A DNA stretch of 64,000 nt from Dyadobacter fermentans (GCF_019924045.1 NZ_JAHXBN010000011.1:62001-126000); one strand, 5' to 3'; counted from the first letter of the stretch, positions 46,501 to 55,393 are shown. The notes: generated by a model not told the origin, from the sequence alone. Numbers and translations: made by a program.

Positions 46501-46938
46501 TACGACGGTACTGCGGATTATACCGAAGCGCACCGTCAGGGTGGATGGGTATTGCCAGCGGTAACCGAAACCGGCGAGCAGAACAATGTGGCAATCGACG
46601 CACAGACTTTCTGGCAAACCGTTTCGCAAGGCCGCTACACATGGGGAGAGTTCTTTACCTACTCTACCACAAACTTCCGCCTGAGAGAAGCTACGCTTGG
46701 CTACAACATCCCAACCCCTCCGGGCATGTTCATCAAGTCACTGCGTCTTTCGCTTACCGCTCGCAACCTGTTCTTCATCTATCGTGGTTATGCCAAAATG
46801 GATATTCCGGGCCTTGCAAAACGTAAACTTCCATTCGATCCGGATGTAAACCTGGGCGCAGGTAACTTTCAGGGATCAGAATACGGAGCCCTCCCTTCAA
46901 CACGTACTGTTGGTTTGAATTTGAAAGTTGGATTCTAA
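43555..46938 (+). CDS. SusC/RagA TonB-linked outer membrane transporter with STN domain, locus 3
   Basis: A 1127-residue TonB-dependent importer. The signal peptide (hydrophobic LALMMACLMFVQPLFAS) is followed by an STN domain (about residues 48-122; VTLQSAFIAIEKKSDFKF), a carboxypeptidase-regulatory-like domain (GIPGTNILVKGTTQGTTTGA), a plug starting EVVVTALGIERN, and a barrel ending VGLNLKVGF. The TALGI-type plug start and the family of its SusD partner resemble locus 4 more than loci 1 and 2. Its partner gene starts 27 nt downstream. The substrate is presumably what the six exported enzymes behind it degrade. Confidence 0.95.
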   Translation: MRKKLPDTHLNTGTALRRGLALMMACLMFVQPLFASTMRSIQGIEEVKISLDLKDVTLQSAFIAIEKKSDFKFITSIERIDKKRKISIHAEKKPVKEVLEIILNGTGLGYTQVDNNIVISTRQEKAASQIIQPAAAVNLAKEINGTVKDNAGAGIPGTNILVKGTTQGTTTGADGTYTINVPDENAVLVFSSIGYVSQEIAVGSKTTIDVTLVEDVKQLGEVVVTALGIERNAKTLTYATQQIDGKKLTDVRDANFVNTLSGKVAGAVITQGSSGPGSATRVVLRGNRSIAGNNNALFVVDGVPIDNTARSQVTSDFGGINGSDGAANINPDDIESMNVLKGAAASALYGSRAANGVIMITTKKGKAGKVSADINSGVVVESPFLLPKLQNTYGQGSGGKESNNSSQSWGPAMQTFPDNIKDFYRKAVSTNNSIGVSAGSEKIQTYLSYTNNYNQGILPNNKLMRHTFNLRLNTQITKRLSADAKITYINSDIQNKPRSGEESSVTMNLYKVPRSVDLNQYKTFEDAAGKPTYWASSGIYMNPYWTINRTFDSEKRNRVISLGSVKYELTDWLNVQGRISYDWYADRVNRGFYNNTLLFAGSGGSYADWTAETTERNMDVIVSGNNNLGKDLHLTYNFGAGQTYQKYSQIGGTTTGLTVPNFFDLSFAAALTQVTAFSQKELQYVFGTASLSYRDFITIDGSVRNDWSSTLPKPYSYAYFSFGGNVILSEALKLPEVISFAKLRGSWAQVGNDTDPYRLLQTYTFAQGGNGGGYISRNTTRPAANLKPEISSSTELGLDLRLFSGKLGLDFTYYNTNTVNQLLTLPQATPTGFQNQFINAGKINNKGFEISLTASPLKGKALTWDATLNFARNVNKIVKLHETIKTANLGGNTRTTTAIVREGGSYGDLQAFGWKKDANGNYIVNAKGLPVATAFDNIVGNFNPKFTIGLNNSFSYKNFVFSFLVDGRVGGVMTSGTDGNLAYDGTADYTEAHRQGGWVLPAVTETGEQNNVAIDAQTFWQTVSQGRYTWGEFFTYSTTNFRLREATLGYNIPTPPGMFIKSLRLSLTARNLFFIYRGYAKMDIPGLAKRKLPFDPDVNLGAGNFQGSEYGALPSTRTVGLNLKVGF

Positions 46939-46965
46939 TTAAACAGCCTCTTAAAATACTGTAAC

Positions 46966-48543
46966 ATGAAATTAGCATTGAATAAATATATCAGAGCAAC
47001 CACATTGAGCGTACTCACCGGCTCAGCGATGGTCGTGGCCGGCTGTACGGGCGACTTCGACGAACTGAATACCAGCCGCACAGCGCTCACCGCCATCACC
47101 GATGCGGAAATTCCTTACCTGTTCTCCCGGGCACAGCAGCAGTCGTCTTATTCCGCAGGTACATACCAGACGGCTCAGAACCTGTTCGCGGATTTGTACG
47201 CGCAATATTTTGCAACTACCACACCGAACTTCCAGTCGGACCGCTACTTCATGCACCCGACCTGGATCGACAACCACTGGAACCCGGTTTATACCCAGGT
47301 GGTACCGCAGCTGCAAATCCTGTTCGAAAAACTGGATAAATCCACATCGCAATATGCGCTGGCCAACATCTGGTGGGTGTTTGCATTTCACAGGGTAACC
47401 GACTACTATGGCCCTATCCCCTATTCGGAAGCCGGCAAGGACGCTACGCCGATCAAATATGATTCGCAGGAAGAAATCTACAACGATTTTTTCAAACGCT
47501 TGACCGAGGCAACTGCATTGCTCAAAGGCAAAACAACCGACAAGCCCTACGGCACCTACGATATCGTCTATGGTGGTGATGTGAATAAATGGATCAAATT
47601 CGCGAATACCTTACGCCTGCGTCTGGCACTTCGCATCTCGAAAGTAAATCCTGCCAAAGCAAAGACAGAAGCAGAAGCCGCAATAGCGGGAGGTCTCCTG
47701 ACCGACGTTGCAGACAACGCCTACATGGCGAAAAGCTTGCTTGGTGGTGACAATAATGGCCTTGCGACCATCTCCGGATGGGGCGAGTTCCGGATGAGCG
47801 CGGCTATGGAGTCAGTACTGAAAGGTTATGACGACCCTCGCATCGGCATCTACTTTCAGCCTGCATTTCTTACCAAAACCTACGAAGGTATACGTAATGG
47901 GCTGGGTCCCACAGAACTTGCCGTTGCCGCGAACAGCAACGACAACAATTCCAACATTGGCGAGCGCTGGATCCGCAACACCGGCGGCGGCTCGGCGTGG
48001 GACCGCCAGCTGGCTGTAAAGCAAGATGTAATGCATACTGCCGAGGCCTACTTCCTGCTAGCGGAAGCGGCATTGAATGGCTGGAATGTAGGTAGCGGAA
48101 CCGCTCAGTCATTTTACGAAAAAGGTATCCAGGCTTCGATGGAAGGTTGGGGCATTACCGGAGCGGCAGTTACTACTTATATTAACAGCACCAAAACACC
48201 TGTGGCCCCCGGCGACCAGCAACAATCCGCAGCACTTTCCAACATTCCGGTAAAATGGGGCGCCACAGAGGCTATCCAGAGAGAGCAGATCGCTACGCAG
48301 AAATGGCTGGCACTGTACCCCGACGGTATCGAAGCATGGGCGGAATTCCGCCGCACAAGAATGCCTAAGCTCTATCCGGTGGTCAACTCGGTCAACACCG
48401 ACGTTCCTACCACCGCGGTAGTAAGGCGGATCCCATTCCTGTTGCAGGAGAAACAAAACAACGGAGCTGCGGTAGAGGCGGCGACTAAATTGCTCGGCGG
48501 GCCCGACAATGCGGCGACTCCGCTCTGGTGGGACAAAAACTAG
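46966..48543 (+). CDS. SusD-like lipoprotein (SusD-like_2 type), locus 3
   Basis: A 525-residue outer-membrane lipoprotein with lipobox VAGC (Cys 27) followed by TGDFDELNTSRTAL. The N-terminal pattern (LFSRAQQQ, YQTAQNLFADLYAQYF) and the central WVFAFHRVTDYYGPIPYSEAG fit the SusD-like_2 family. C-terminal AEAYFLLAEAALNGW and ALYPDGIEAWAEFRRTRMP are typical. It forms the ligand-capturing lid of the SusC at 43555-46938. A hairpin follows its stop. Confidence 0.94.
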   Translation: MKLALNKYIRATTLSVLTGSAMVVAGCTGDFDELNTSRTALTAITDAEIPYLFSRAQQQSSYSAGTYQTAQNLFADLYAQYFATTTPNFQSDRYFMHPTWIDNHWNPVYTQVVPQLQILFEKLDKSTSQYALANIWWVFAFHRVTDYYGPIPYSEAGKDATPIKYDSQEEIYNDFFKRLTEATALLKGKTTDKPYGTYDIVYGGDVNKWIKFANTLRLRLALRISKVNPAKAKTEAEAAIAGGLLTDVADNAYMAKSLLGGDNNGLATISGWGEFRMSAAMESVLKGYDDPRIGIYFQPAFLTKTYEGIRNGLGPTELAVAANSNDNNSNIGERWIRNTGGGSAWDRQLAVKQDVMHTAEAYFLLAEAALNGWNVGSGTAQSFYEKGIQASMEGWGITGAAVTTYINSTKTPVAPGDQQQSAALSNIPVKWGATEAIQREQIATQKWLALYPDGIEAWAEFRRTRMPKLYPVVNSVNTDVPTTAVVRRIPFLLQEKQNNGAAVEAATKLLGGPDNAATPLWWDKN

Positions 48544-48562
48544 CAATTCTGATGGAAAACGA

Positions 48563-48597
48563 GTGCCTTCCGGAATATTTTCATCGGAAGGCACTTT
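48563..48597 (+). terminator. Hairpin after SusD, locus 3
   Basis: A perfect 10-bp stem GTGCCTTCCG / CGGAAGGCAC (48563-48572, 48585-48594) followed by only TTTC. The weak T-tract suggests partial termination, which would lower expression of the enzyme genes relative to susCD. Confidence 0.6.
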
Positions 48598-48790
48598 CAG
48601 AAACCACCCGATCGGAATAAAAAGGCTTCGAAACAGGTATTGACCAAAGTTTATTTTTTATTTTTTTGATTATTAAAAAAATAATCCTACAAAACAGAGT
48701 ATCGGGCCCCATACAACGCATCCTTCCTCTGCATACTGTCTGAACCTCTTTTGTAAAGCCTTTAACCAATCTATTCAGTCCTTAACCATT

Positions 48791-50011
48791 ATGATAAACC
48801 GTAGAGATTTAATCAAGCATCTGTCCACAGTTCCCCTCCTGGGCGGATTCCTGGGCAATGGCACCGCCGAGGCTGCCGGCCTGCTGGGCAAGGCCCCCGT
48901 GCGTAACCTCGCCAAAGAACTGGGCATTCGTACTTTTATCAATGCAGCGGGTACCTACACTATGATGACCGGTTCCCTCATGCAGGACGATGTGGTGGCG
49001 ACGATCCAGGGCGCGGCAAAGGAGTTTATGATGCTCGATGAAGTCCAGACTAAGGTAGGCGAGAAAATTGCCGCGATTACCCACGCCGAATCCGCGGTAG
49101 TGACTGCCGGATGCTTCTCGGCACTGACGCTCGGCCTTGCTGGGGTACTCACAGGCATGGACCAGAAGAAGGTAGAGGCATTGCCGCATTTGGAAGGCAC
49201 CGGTATGAAATCGGAAGTGATCATTCAGAAAGGCCACAACATCGGCTATTCACACGCTTTGACCAACACAGGCTGCAAAATCGTGCAGGTTGAAACAGTG
49301 GAAGAATTGCAAAAGGCTATCAATGAAAAGACCGCATTGATGTGGTTTCTCCATATCCAGTCGGACAAAGGGCTGATCAAGCACGAACAGTGGATCGAAA
49401 TCGCCAAAAAGAACGGTATTCCTACGATGATCGATATGGCTGCCGACGTGCCGCCGGTTGAAAACCTCTGGCGTTTCAACGACCTGGGCTTCGACCTCGT
49501 GTGCGTATCAGGCGGGAAGGCGATGCGCGGACCGCAAAGCGCCGGTATCCTCATGGGTAAAAAGCAGTATATCGATGCAGCCCGCCTCAGCATGCCGCCG
49601 CGTGGCTCGACGATCGGCCGCGGTATGAAAGTGAATAAAGAAGAGATCCTCGGCATGTATGTCGCTCTCGACAACTTCGTGAAGATGGATCACAAAAAAG
49701 AGTGGAAAATATGGGAGGACCGCGTAGCGACGATCGAGAATGCCGTAAAAAGCGTGAAAGGGGTCGCAACCGAGGTAACCGTTCCTGAATTGGGTAACCA
49801 CACCCCCACATTGAAAGTATCGTGGGATGCCGCCAAAGTGAGCCTGCCTGTGAAAGCATTACAGGAAAGCCTGCGGAAAGGCAACCCGTCGATTGAGGTA
49901 ATGCCCGGCGAGAACAATTCGCTGACCATTACTACCTGGATGCTCAAACCGGGCGAGGAGAAAATCGTGGCGTCCAGATTGAAAGAAGAACTGTCGAAAG
50001 CAGTTGTTTAA
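48791..50011 (+). CDS. Exported SelA-like PLP-dependent enzyme (ammonia-lyase type)
   Basis: A 406-residue fold-type I PLP enzyme related to selenocysteine-synthase-like proteins (EF_0838 group), which includes D-glucosaminate-6-phosphate ammonia-lyase. The N-terminus INRRDLIKHL followed by a hydrophobic segment and an Ala-rich end looks like a Tat signal, as expected for a cofactor protein folded before export. The PLP-binding Lys is in VCVSGGKAMRGPQSAG (about 243) and the cofactor Asp in PTMIDMAADVPP (about 216). Other family stretches: RTFINAAGTYTMMTGS and ESAVVTAGCFSALTLG. It is followed by the deacetylase-type amidohydrolase, the usual partner of this family, here also exported. The substrate is unknown. 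Confidence 0.85.
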   Translation: MINRRDLIKHLSTVPLLGGFLGNGTAEAAGLLGKAPVRNLAKELGIRTFINAAGTYTMMTGSLMQDDVVATIQGAAKEFMMLDEVQTKVGEKIAAITHAESAVVTAGCFSALTLGLAGVLTGMDQKKVEALPHLEGTGMKSEVIIQKGHNIGYSHALTNTGCKIVQVETVEELQKAINEKTALMWFLHIQSDKGLIKHEQWIEIAKKNGIPTMIDMAADVPPVENLWRFNDLGFDLVCVSGGKAMRGPQSAGILMGKKQYIDAARLSMPPRGSTIGRGMKVNKEEILGMYVALDNFVKMDHKKEWKIWEDRVATIENAVKSVKGVATEVTVPELGNHTPTLKVSWDAAKVSLPVKALQESLRKGNPSIEVMPGENNSLTITTWMLKPGEEKIVASRLKEELSKAVV

Positions 50012-50066
50012 ATATGTACAGTACCATTTAACTCTTCCTAAACCCAAACCTTTTTCAAGAAGTAAA

Positions 50067-51317
50067 ATGCAACACAAGTCCATCCTTTTCATTTTTCTGG
50101 CATGTCTGCTCGGTGTGGCTTCCCATGGCCAAACGTACAGCGTCCTGATCAAGGGCGGCACGGTGATCGACCCGAAGAACAATATCAATCAGGTGATGGA
50201 TGTCGGTATTTTCGAAGGGAAGATTAAAAAAGTGGCGAAGGATATCGATCCGAAGGAGGCTCGCCAGGTGGTAGATGCCAAAGGGATGTATGTTACACCC
50301 GGATTGATCGATATTCATGGACACGTGTTTTTTGGTACCGAGCCAAACCATTACCTCAGTAATGGTTTGGTGGCGTTACCACCCGACGGCTTCACCTTCC
50401 GCGTTGGCGTGACAACGATCGTCGACGCGGGCGGTGCCGGCTGGGATTCGTTTTCAGAGTTTAAAAACAATGTGATTTTCAATTCCAAAACCCGCGTACT
50501 CTCGTTCCTCAACATCGTAGGACAAGGCATGCGCGGCGGAAACTGGGAACAGGATACGGCCGATATGGACCCTAACCTTGCCGCAGGCGTCGCCATCAAG
50601 AACCGCAACGATGTGGTCGGTTTCAAAGTAGCACATTTCCAGGGTAAGGATTGGAAACCGGTGGATAATGCAGTGAGAGCCGGCAAATTAGCCAATATGC
50701 CCGTCATGGTGGATTTCGGAGGCAGCACTCCTCCCCTTCCCCTCGAAGAGCTTTTCATGAAACACCTTCGCCCGGGCGACATTTATACACACGCATACAC
50801 ATTGCTCGAAGGCAATATCAGAGAAACCATTGTGGATGAAGCCACACAAAAAGTAAAACCTTTCGCGATCGAGGCACGTAAGAGAGGGATTGTTTTTGAC
50901 GTGGGTTACGGCGGCGCGAGCTTCAACTATTCACAGGCAATCCCGGCGATGAAAGCCGGTTTTTACCCGACAACCATCAGCACCGACCTTCATACCGGTA
51001 GCATGAATGGCTCGATGAAGGACATGCTGAGCATTATGTCGAAATTCTATAATATGGGTATGGACCTGCCGTCGATCATCAAAGCCAGCACCTGGGAGCC
51101 TGCAAAAGTGATCCACCGGGAGCAGCTTGGCCACATTTCCGAAGGCGCCATTGCCGACGTGGCCGTTTTTTCAATGCGAAAAGGCAACTTCGGCTTTTAC
51201 GATAAAACCGGTTATAAGGTAACCGGCACAGAAAAACTGGAATGCGAACTCACCGTAATGGGCGGAAAAATAGTTTATGACTTGAACGGCATTACGACGC
51301 CGATATATTTGAAGTAG
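50067..51317 (+). CDS. Exported amidohydrolase/deacetylase (EF_0837/AHA_3915-like)
   Basis: A 416-residue amidohydrolase-superfamily enzyme with a Sec signal peptide (cleavage near VASHGQ, about residue 19). The metal site looks complete: GLIDIHGHVFFG (about 81), a candidate carboxylated Lys in GFKVAHFQGK (about 187), IYTHAYT (about 240) and STDLHTG with the catalytic Asp (about 308). It belongs near the EF_0837-type deacetylases that pair with SelA-like PLP enzymes, and probably removes an N-acyl group. ATG 50067 is chosen because the signal peptide follows at once; the longer frame would overlap the PLP gene. Confidence 0.88.
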   Translation: MQHKSILFIFLACLLGVASHGQTYSVLIKGGTVIDPKNNINQVMDVGIFEGKIKKVAKDIDPKEARQVVDAKGMYVTPGLIDIHGHVFFGTEPNHYLSNGLVALPPDGFTFRVGVTTIVDAGGAGWDSFSEFKNNVIFNSKTRVLSFLNIVGQGMRGGNWEQDTADMDPNLAAGVAIKNRNDVVGFKVAHFQGKDWKPVDNAVRAGKLANMPVMVDFGGSTPPLPLEELFMKHLRPGDIYTHAYTLLEGNIRETIVDEATQKVKPFAIEARKRGIVFDVGYGGASFNYSQAIPAMKAGFYPTTISTDLHTGSMNGSMKDMLSIMSKFYNMGMDLPSIIKASTWEPAKVIHREQLGHISEGAIADVAVFSMRKGNFGFYDKTGYKVTGTEKLECELTVMGGKIVYDLNGITTPIYLK

Positions 51318-51450
51318 GCGATAAGCAATGAGCTTTAAGCAATGAGCTTTAAGCAATAAGCTTTAAGCTATAAGCAATAAGCTTTAAGCCCTAAGCTTTA
51401 AAATAAAGCCTGTTGCTTATAGCTTACAGCTTATAGCCTAAAGCTTATAG
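51318..51450. repeat. TAAGC-word inverted repeat
   Basis: The left arm (about 51320-51400) is built from repeats of TAAGCAA, GAGCTTTAAGC and AAGCTTTAAGC. The right arm (51412-51450) contains TTGCTTATAGCTTACAGC and CTTATAGC, its approximate reverse complement. It starts directly after the amidohydrolase stop and is followed by AAATCCCCTAAACCCC (51455-51470). Period and spacing are irregular, so it is not a CRISPR. Confidence 0.75.
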
Positions 51451-51484
51451 CCCCAAATCCCCTAAACCCCTCTTTAATTGACCT

Positions 51485-53218
51485 ATGTTTAAGAAACGTT
51501 TAAAACTGTCTGCTTCCCTCCTGATGCTGCTTGCGCTCGGGTTTACGCAGCATTCCGACCGGGATTTACCGGTGTTTAATACCAAAAATGGTGGCTTGTT
51601 CCTGCCGGATGGGTTTGAAGCTACCGTGGTAGTCGACAGCCTCCCGGGCCGCGCACGGCATATTGCGGTGAATGACAATGGCGATATTTATGTGAAAGCA
51701 CGGTTTGCGGACAAGGGTGAGTCCGTTATCGCGCTTCGCGATACCAACAACGACGGACGGGCCGATATTATCAAGCGTTTCGGCGGAGCTGCCAAAGAGC
51801 GCGCCTACGGAACGGCCATGCGCATTTACAAGGGTTACCTGTATTTCAGCTCCGAACTGGTTGTATATCGCTACAAACTCACTCCCGGCAAGCTCGTTCC
51901 GGAAAGCCCGGAAGAAGTGATATTGACCGACGATCACGCGCACGGCATGCACGAGCACATTGCAAAGCCAATCACATTTGACGACAAGGGCTTTATGTAT
52001 GTGCCTTTCGGTGCGAATTCCAATGCCTGCCAGGAACAAAACCGTACACCCGGCTCGAAAGGCATGGACCCGTGCCCGATCCTGGAAGACCACGGTGGTA
52101 TCTGGAAATTCGATGCGAACAAGACCGGGCAGTTCCAGAAAGACGGGACCAAATTTGCAACCGGTCTCCGCAGCGTAGTCGCATTGGACTGGAATTTCCA
52201 GGACAACAATTTATATGCAGTGCAACACGGCCGCGATGACCTTTTGCGCCTTTGGCCGCAGCTCTATAATGGCTGGCAGAGTGCTATGCTGCCGTCCGAA
52301 GAGTTTTTAAGGATTAAAGAAGGCACCCACGCAGGCTGGCCCTACTGCTACTGGGACCAGATGCAGGCCAAGAAAGTCCTGAACCCCGAGTATGGCGGTG
52401 ATGGTAAAATTGTAGGTCAATGCGACCAGTACGAGAAACCTTTGATCGGTTTCCCTGGCCACTGGGCACCTAATGACATCCTTTTCTATCAGGGCAATCA
52501 GTTTCCCGAGCATTATAAAAATGGATCATTCATCGCATTCCACGGCTCTACCAACCGGGCTCCATATCCGCAGTCGAGCTATTTCATCGGTTTTGTGCCT
52601 TTTAAAAATGGCCAGGTAGCCGGCGAATATGAGGTTTTTGCAGATGGTTTCGCAGGTCTCGACCCCATCGTGAACGTAAGCGACGCAGTTTACCGCCCAA
52701 TGGGTATTGCCATGGGCCCAGACGGCTCGATCTACCTTGCCGAGACTGAGAAGGGCAAGATCTGGAAAGTGACGTACAAAGGCAACAAGAAGAAATTCAC
52801 GAAAACGGCGTTGGCAAAAATGGAGCAGCGCAAAACGATGACACACATCCGCACACCCGATTTTGTGAACGATAACCTGGACAAAGACAAGCCGGTAGCA
52901 GGCGGAAAGGTTTACAGTGTATATTGCACTGCATGTCACCAACGCAACGGTATGGGCGACTCGCAACGCTTCCCCCCGCTGGGAGGTGCCGAATGGGTTA
53001 CAGGCGATAAGGAACGGCTGATTAAGGTATTGTTGAATGGATTAGAAGGGCCGATTGAGGTAAAAGGACAAGCCTACAACAACGTAATGCCGCAGCACAG
53101 CTTCCTGAAAGACGAAGAAATTTCAGAGGTATTGACCCACATCCGGAGCAATTTCGGAAACAATGCAAGCCCGGTCACAACCGAAGAAGTGGCCAAAGTA
53201 CGGGCGTCGATCAAGTAA
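51485..53218 (+). CDS. Exported PQQ-type sugar dehydrogenase-like propeller fused to cytochrome c
   Basis: A 577-residue periplasmic oxidoreductase. After a signal peptide (about residues 1-20), residues about 35-430 form a soluble glucose/L-sorbosone dehydrogenase-type propeller (LPDGFEATVVVDSLPGRARH, HGGIWKFDANKTGQF, FATGLRSVVALDW, EGTHAGWPYCYWD, YRPMGIAMGPDGSIYLAE). A C-terminal class I cytochrome c domain carries CTACH (481-485) and a Met ligand in NVMPQHSFL. Electrons would pass from sugar or aldehyde through the haem to the free cytochrome encoded next. PQQ binding is family knowledge; no PQQ synthesis genes are in the window. Confidence 0.88.
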   Translation: MFKKRLKLSASLLMLLALGFTQHSDRDLPVFNTKNGGLFLPDGFEATVVVDSLPGRARHIAVNDNGDIYVKARFADKGESVIALRDTNNDGRADIIKRFGGAAKERAYGTAMRIYKGYLYFSSELVVYRYKLTPGKLVPESPEEVILTDDHAHGMHEHIAKPITFDDKGFMYVPFGANSNACQEQNRTPGSKGMDPCPILEDHGGIWKFDANKTGQFQKDGTKFATGLRSVVALDWNFQDNNLYAVQHGRDDLLRLWPQLYNGWQSAMLPSEEFLRIKEGTHAGWPYCYWDQMQAKKVLNPEYGGDGKIVGQCDQYEKPLIGFPGHWAPNDILFYQGNQFPEHYKNGSFIAFHGSTNRAPYPQSSYFIGFVPFKNGQVAGEYEVFADGFAGLDPIVNVSDAVYRPMGIAMGPDGSIYLAETEKGKIWKVTYKGNKKKFTKTALAKMEQRKTMTHIRTPDFVNDNLDKDKPVAGGKVYSVYCTACHQRNGMGDSQRFPPLGGAEWVTGDKERLIKVLLNGLEGPIEVKGQAYNNVMPQHSFLKDEEISEVLTHIRSNFGNNASPVTTEEVAKVRASIK

Positions 53219-53229
53219 AGAGATATTAC

Positions 53230-53313
53230 GCCATTCATCTTCCAACCCCGTTTAAGCGGATATTACTCTCCGGCAATTGAGTGTTCCTTTGAAGGGGTTG
53301 GGGGAAGAATGGC
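53230..53313. repeat. CCATTC/AACCCC inverted repeat
   Basis: The left arm GCCATTCATCTTCCAACCCC (53230-53249) and right arm GGGGTTGGGGGAAGAATGGC (53294-53313) match at 17 of 20 positions around a 44-nt loop. It begins 11 nt after the dehydrogenase-cytochrome stop and fills most of the gap before the cytochrome c gene. Confidence 0.75.
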
Positions 53314-53345
53314 AAAAGTAACTAATTCACCATTTCTGTATATTC

Positions 53346-53777
53346 ATGTTGAAAAACAACATTATAGCCGCAAGCTTTATCATGCTTTCCGGAATAGGCC
53401 TCGCGGGGTTTTCTTCCGAAAAGCATATTTTCACACACAATGCCCAGGAGCCCTGGAAGGCGCCCGCCTGGGCTGATACGCTGAAAAGCCCCTACCACGA
53501 AGAACCACTAACGCTCGCGCAAGGCGAAGAACTATTTACCTTATACTGCTCTTCCTGCCATGGAGAAGGCGGCTATGGCGACGGTGCCGCAGGCGGTGCG
53601 CTAGGCCAGAAACCGGCCAATTTCCACGACACGCTGGTAAAAGCCCAAAGCGACGGCTCGCTGTTTTGGAAAATGTCCAACGGGCGCGGTAACATGCCGC
53701 CGTTCCAGGATGTGTTCACGGCCGAGCAACGCTGGCAGCTTGTAGCGTACATCCGGCACTTGGGCAAACAAGAGTGA
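53346..53777 (+). CDS. Periplasmic cytochrome c
   Basis: A 143-residue monohaem class I cytochrome with an N-terminal signal or membrane anchor (about 1-22). The haem motif is CSSCH at 68-72, followed by GEGGYGDGAAGG. The axial Met is in RGNMPPF (about 119), with the final helix FTAEQRWQLVAYIRHL. It lies between two sugar-dehydrogenase-like genes and is their most likely electron acceptor, passing electrons to the terminal oxidase. Confidence 0.92.
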   Translation: MLKNNIIAASFIMLSGIGLAGFSSEKHIFTHNAQEPWKAPAWADTLKSPYHEEPLTLAQGEELFTLYCSSCHGEGGYGDGAAGGALGQKPANFHDTLVKAQSDGSLFWKMSNGRGNMPPFQDVFTAEQRWQLVAYIRHLGKQE

Positions 53778-53784
53778 TATTAGT

Positions 53785-53839
53785 ACTTCGGCAATCGGCT
53801 ATCAAACTTAAAAAAGCCGACAGCCGACTGCCGACAGCC
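53785..53839. repeat. CGGC-word inverted repeat
   Basis: ACTTCGGCAATCGGCTATC (53785-53803) faces AGCCGACAGCCGACTGCCG plus ACAGCC (53815-53839), which is made of GCCGACA words. It is followed by AAGTCCCCTAAACCCC (53846-53861), nearly identical to the 16-mer at 51455-51470. It starts 8 nt after the cytochrome c stop. Confidence 0.7.
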
Positions 53840-53874
53840 AAGTCAAAGTCCCCTAAACCCCATAAAAAACCACT

Positions 53875-55356
53875 ATGTTACATTACAGCCGCATTATCAA
53901 ATCCGGATTCACGTCGGCGCTCGCCTTGGGCATGACGTTCCATGTTTTCGGACAACAACGGGAGGTCACTACGTCCGTCCCCAAAGCACTTCGCGACGAC
54001 ATTACCATTGAAGAGTACATGAAAGTAGAACCGGAAGCGGTGCGCCTGATCCAGCACCCGATTACCGGTGAAATGTACTACACGACGTTTTTCGGTGATG
54101 TGGTAAAAATCGTTATCGAGGATGGCAAGCCTGTGAGTAAAAAGCTGCTATCCGTCGAAGACCACGGTATTCCGCGCCTGCAAGGTGCCGCATTTCATGG
54201 CAATACCCTCTTCCTCGCAGGGAATGTCAGCGTCAACAACAACAAAGGTAACAAAGGCCGGATGGTCCGCTACGAAATGACGAAGGGTGTCGATAAACCG
54301 GCAATGACGGTCGTATTCAATACCGTTGAATACGGCGCCAACAAAACCACCTTCGACCATGGCTGGAACGCCCTGGAAATCAGTCCGGATGGCAAATACA
54401 TTTACGTCAATACCGGCGCCCGCACCGACCACGGCGAGGTACAGGACAATGGTGGCGAATATCCCAATGCGCGTGACAACGCGCTCACTGCGAATATTTT
54501 CCGTTTTCCGATCAACTCCAAAGATCTGTTGCTGTCCACGGATCTCGCCAAGCTGAAAGCCGACGGCTACATCTTCGCCGAAGGCATCCGTAACGCCTAC
54601 GACATGGCTTTCGATGCAAAAGGCAATCTTTTTGCCGTTTCCAACTCCGGCGACTACGATCACCCGGAGGACATGTTCTGGGTGCGGAAGGGCCATCACT
54701 ATGGATTCCCCTGGGTAATGGGTGGCATCGAAAACCCTCAGCAGTTCCCGGACTTCAATCCGGATCCGGAAAAGGACCCTTTCCTGAGCAAGTTCGCATT
54801 CGCATTCCTCATGAAGTACTTCCACAACGACCCCGACTTCCCTAAACGTCCTGCCGGCGTGAAGTTCTCGCCTTCTGTGCAGAACATGGGCCCGGACGCG
54901 AACGAGTACCGCGACCGTAAAACCGGCGTGGTCATGGACGGCGACACCACCGGTGTTACTGTGGGTACGTTCAATGCGCACTCCTCGCCACTCGGTCTTT
55001 TCTTTGATACGCACAATGCGTTGGGTAAAGAGTTTACCGGCGACGGCTTCGTAATCCGCTACACAGGTGGCCCGCGCAACGGCGTCGTCAACCCGAACCC
55101 ATTGCGCCGGTACGGTAAGGACCTGCTGCACCTGGAAATGGTTTACGACAAAAAGACAGACAATTACAAAACCAAAACCACCAGCATTATCAACAACTTC
55201 ACGGCCCCTACCGATGCTCTGCTAATTGGTAACACGCTGTATGTCATCGAGTACGGAGGCAAGCAAGGAGGTAACAAGGCCGGTGGAAGCCTTTGGAAGA
55301 TAACACTGCCTGCCAACGACAAACTGGCGAAAAAAGCCAAAAAGAAAACTTCGTAA
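53875..55356 (+). CDS. Exported PQQ-dependent sugar/sorbosone dehydrogenase-like protein
   Basis: A 493-residue soluble-GDH-like beta-propeller with a signal peptide (cleavage near HVFGQ, about residue 24). Family stretches are RLIQHPITGEMYYTTFFGDV, HGWNALEISPDGKYIYVNTG, FAEGIRNAYDMAFDAKGNLFAVSNSGDYDHPED (quoted here as FAEGIRNAYDMAFD and NSGDYDHPEDMFW), HHYGFPWVMGG and NSAHSS-like FNAHSSPLGLFF. Unlike the protein at 51485-53218, it lacks a cytochrome domain and would need the free cytochrome c. The C-terminus is very lysine-rich. Probably oxidises a sugar or aldehyde product of the same pathway. Confidence 0.85.
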   Translation: MLHYSRIIKSGFTSALALGMTFHVFGQQREVTTSVPKALRDDITIEEYMKVEPEAVRLIQHPITGEMYYTTFFGDVVKIVIEDGKPVSKKLLSVEDHGIPRLQGAAFHGNTLFLAGNVSVNNNKGNKGRMVRYEMTKGVDKPAMTVVFNTVEYGANKTTFDHGWNALEISPDGKYIYVNTGARTDHGEVQDNGGEYPNARDNALTANIFRFPINSKDLLLSTDLAKLKADGYIFAEGIRNAYDMAFDAKGNLFAVSNSGDYDHPEDMFWVRKGHHYGFPWVMGGIENPQQFPDFNPDPEKDPFLSKFAFAFLMKYFHNDPDFPKRPAGVKFSPSVQNMGPDANEYRDRKTGVVMDGDTTGVTVGTFNAHSSPLGLFFDTHNALGKEFTGDGFVIRYTGGPRNGVVNPNPLRRYGKDLLHLEMVYDKKTDNYKTKTTSIINNFTAPTDALLIGNTLYVIEYGGKQGGNKAGGSLWKITLPANDKLAKKAKKKTS

Positions 55357-55393
55357 TACATCTCGTTCTACATATAACTCTAATTAATCTGTT

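Noticed and set aside
51318..51450. Possible CRISPR array
   Set aside because: The repeat words are short, irregularly spaced and without unique spacers, the second half is their reverse complement, and no cas gene is present.
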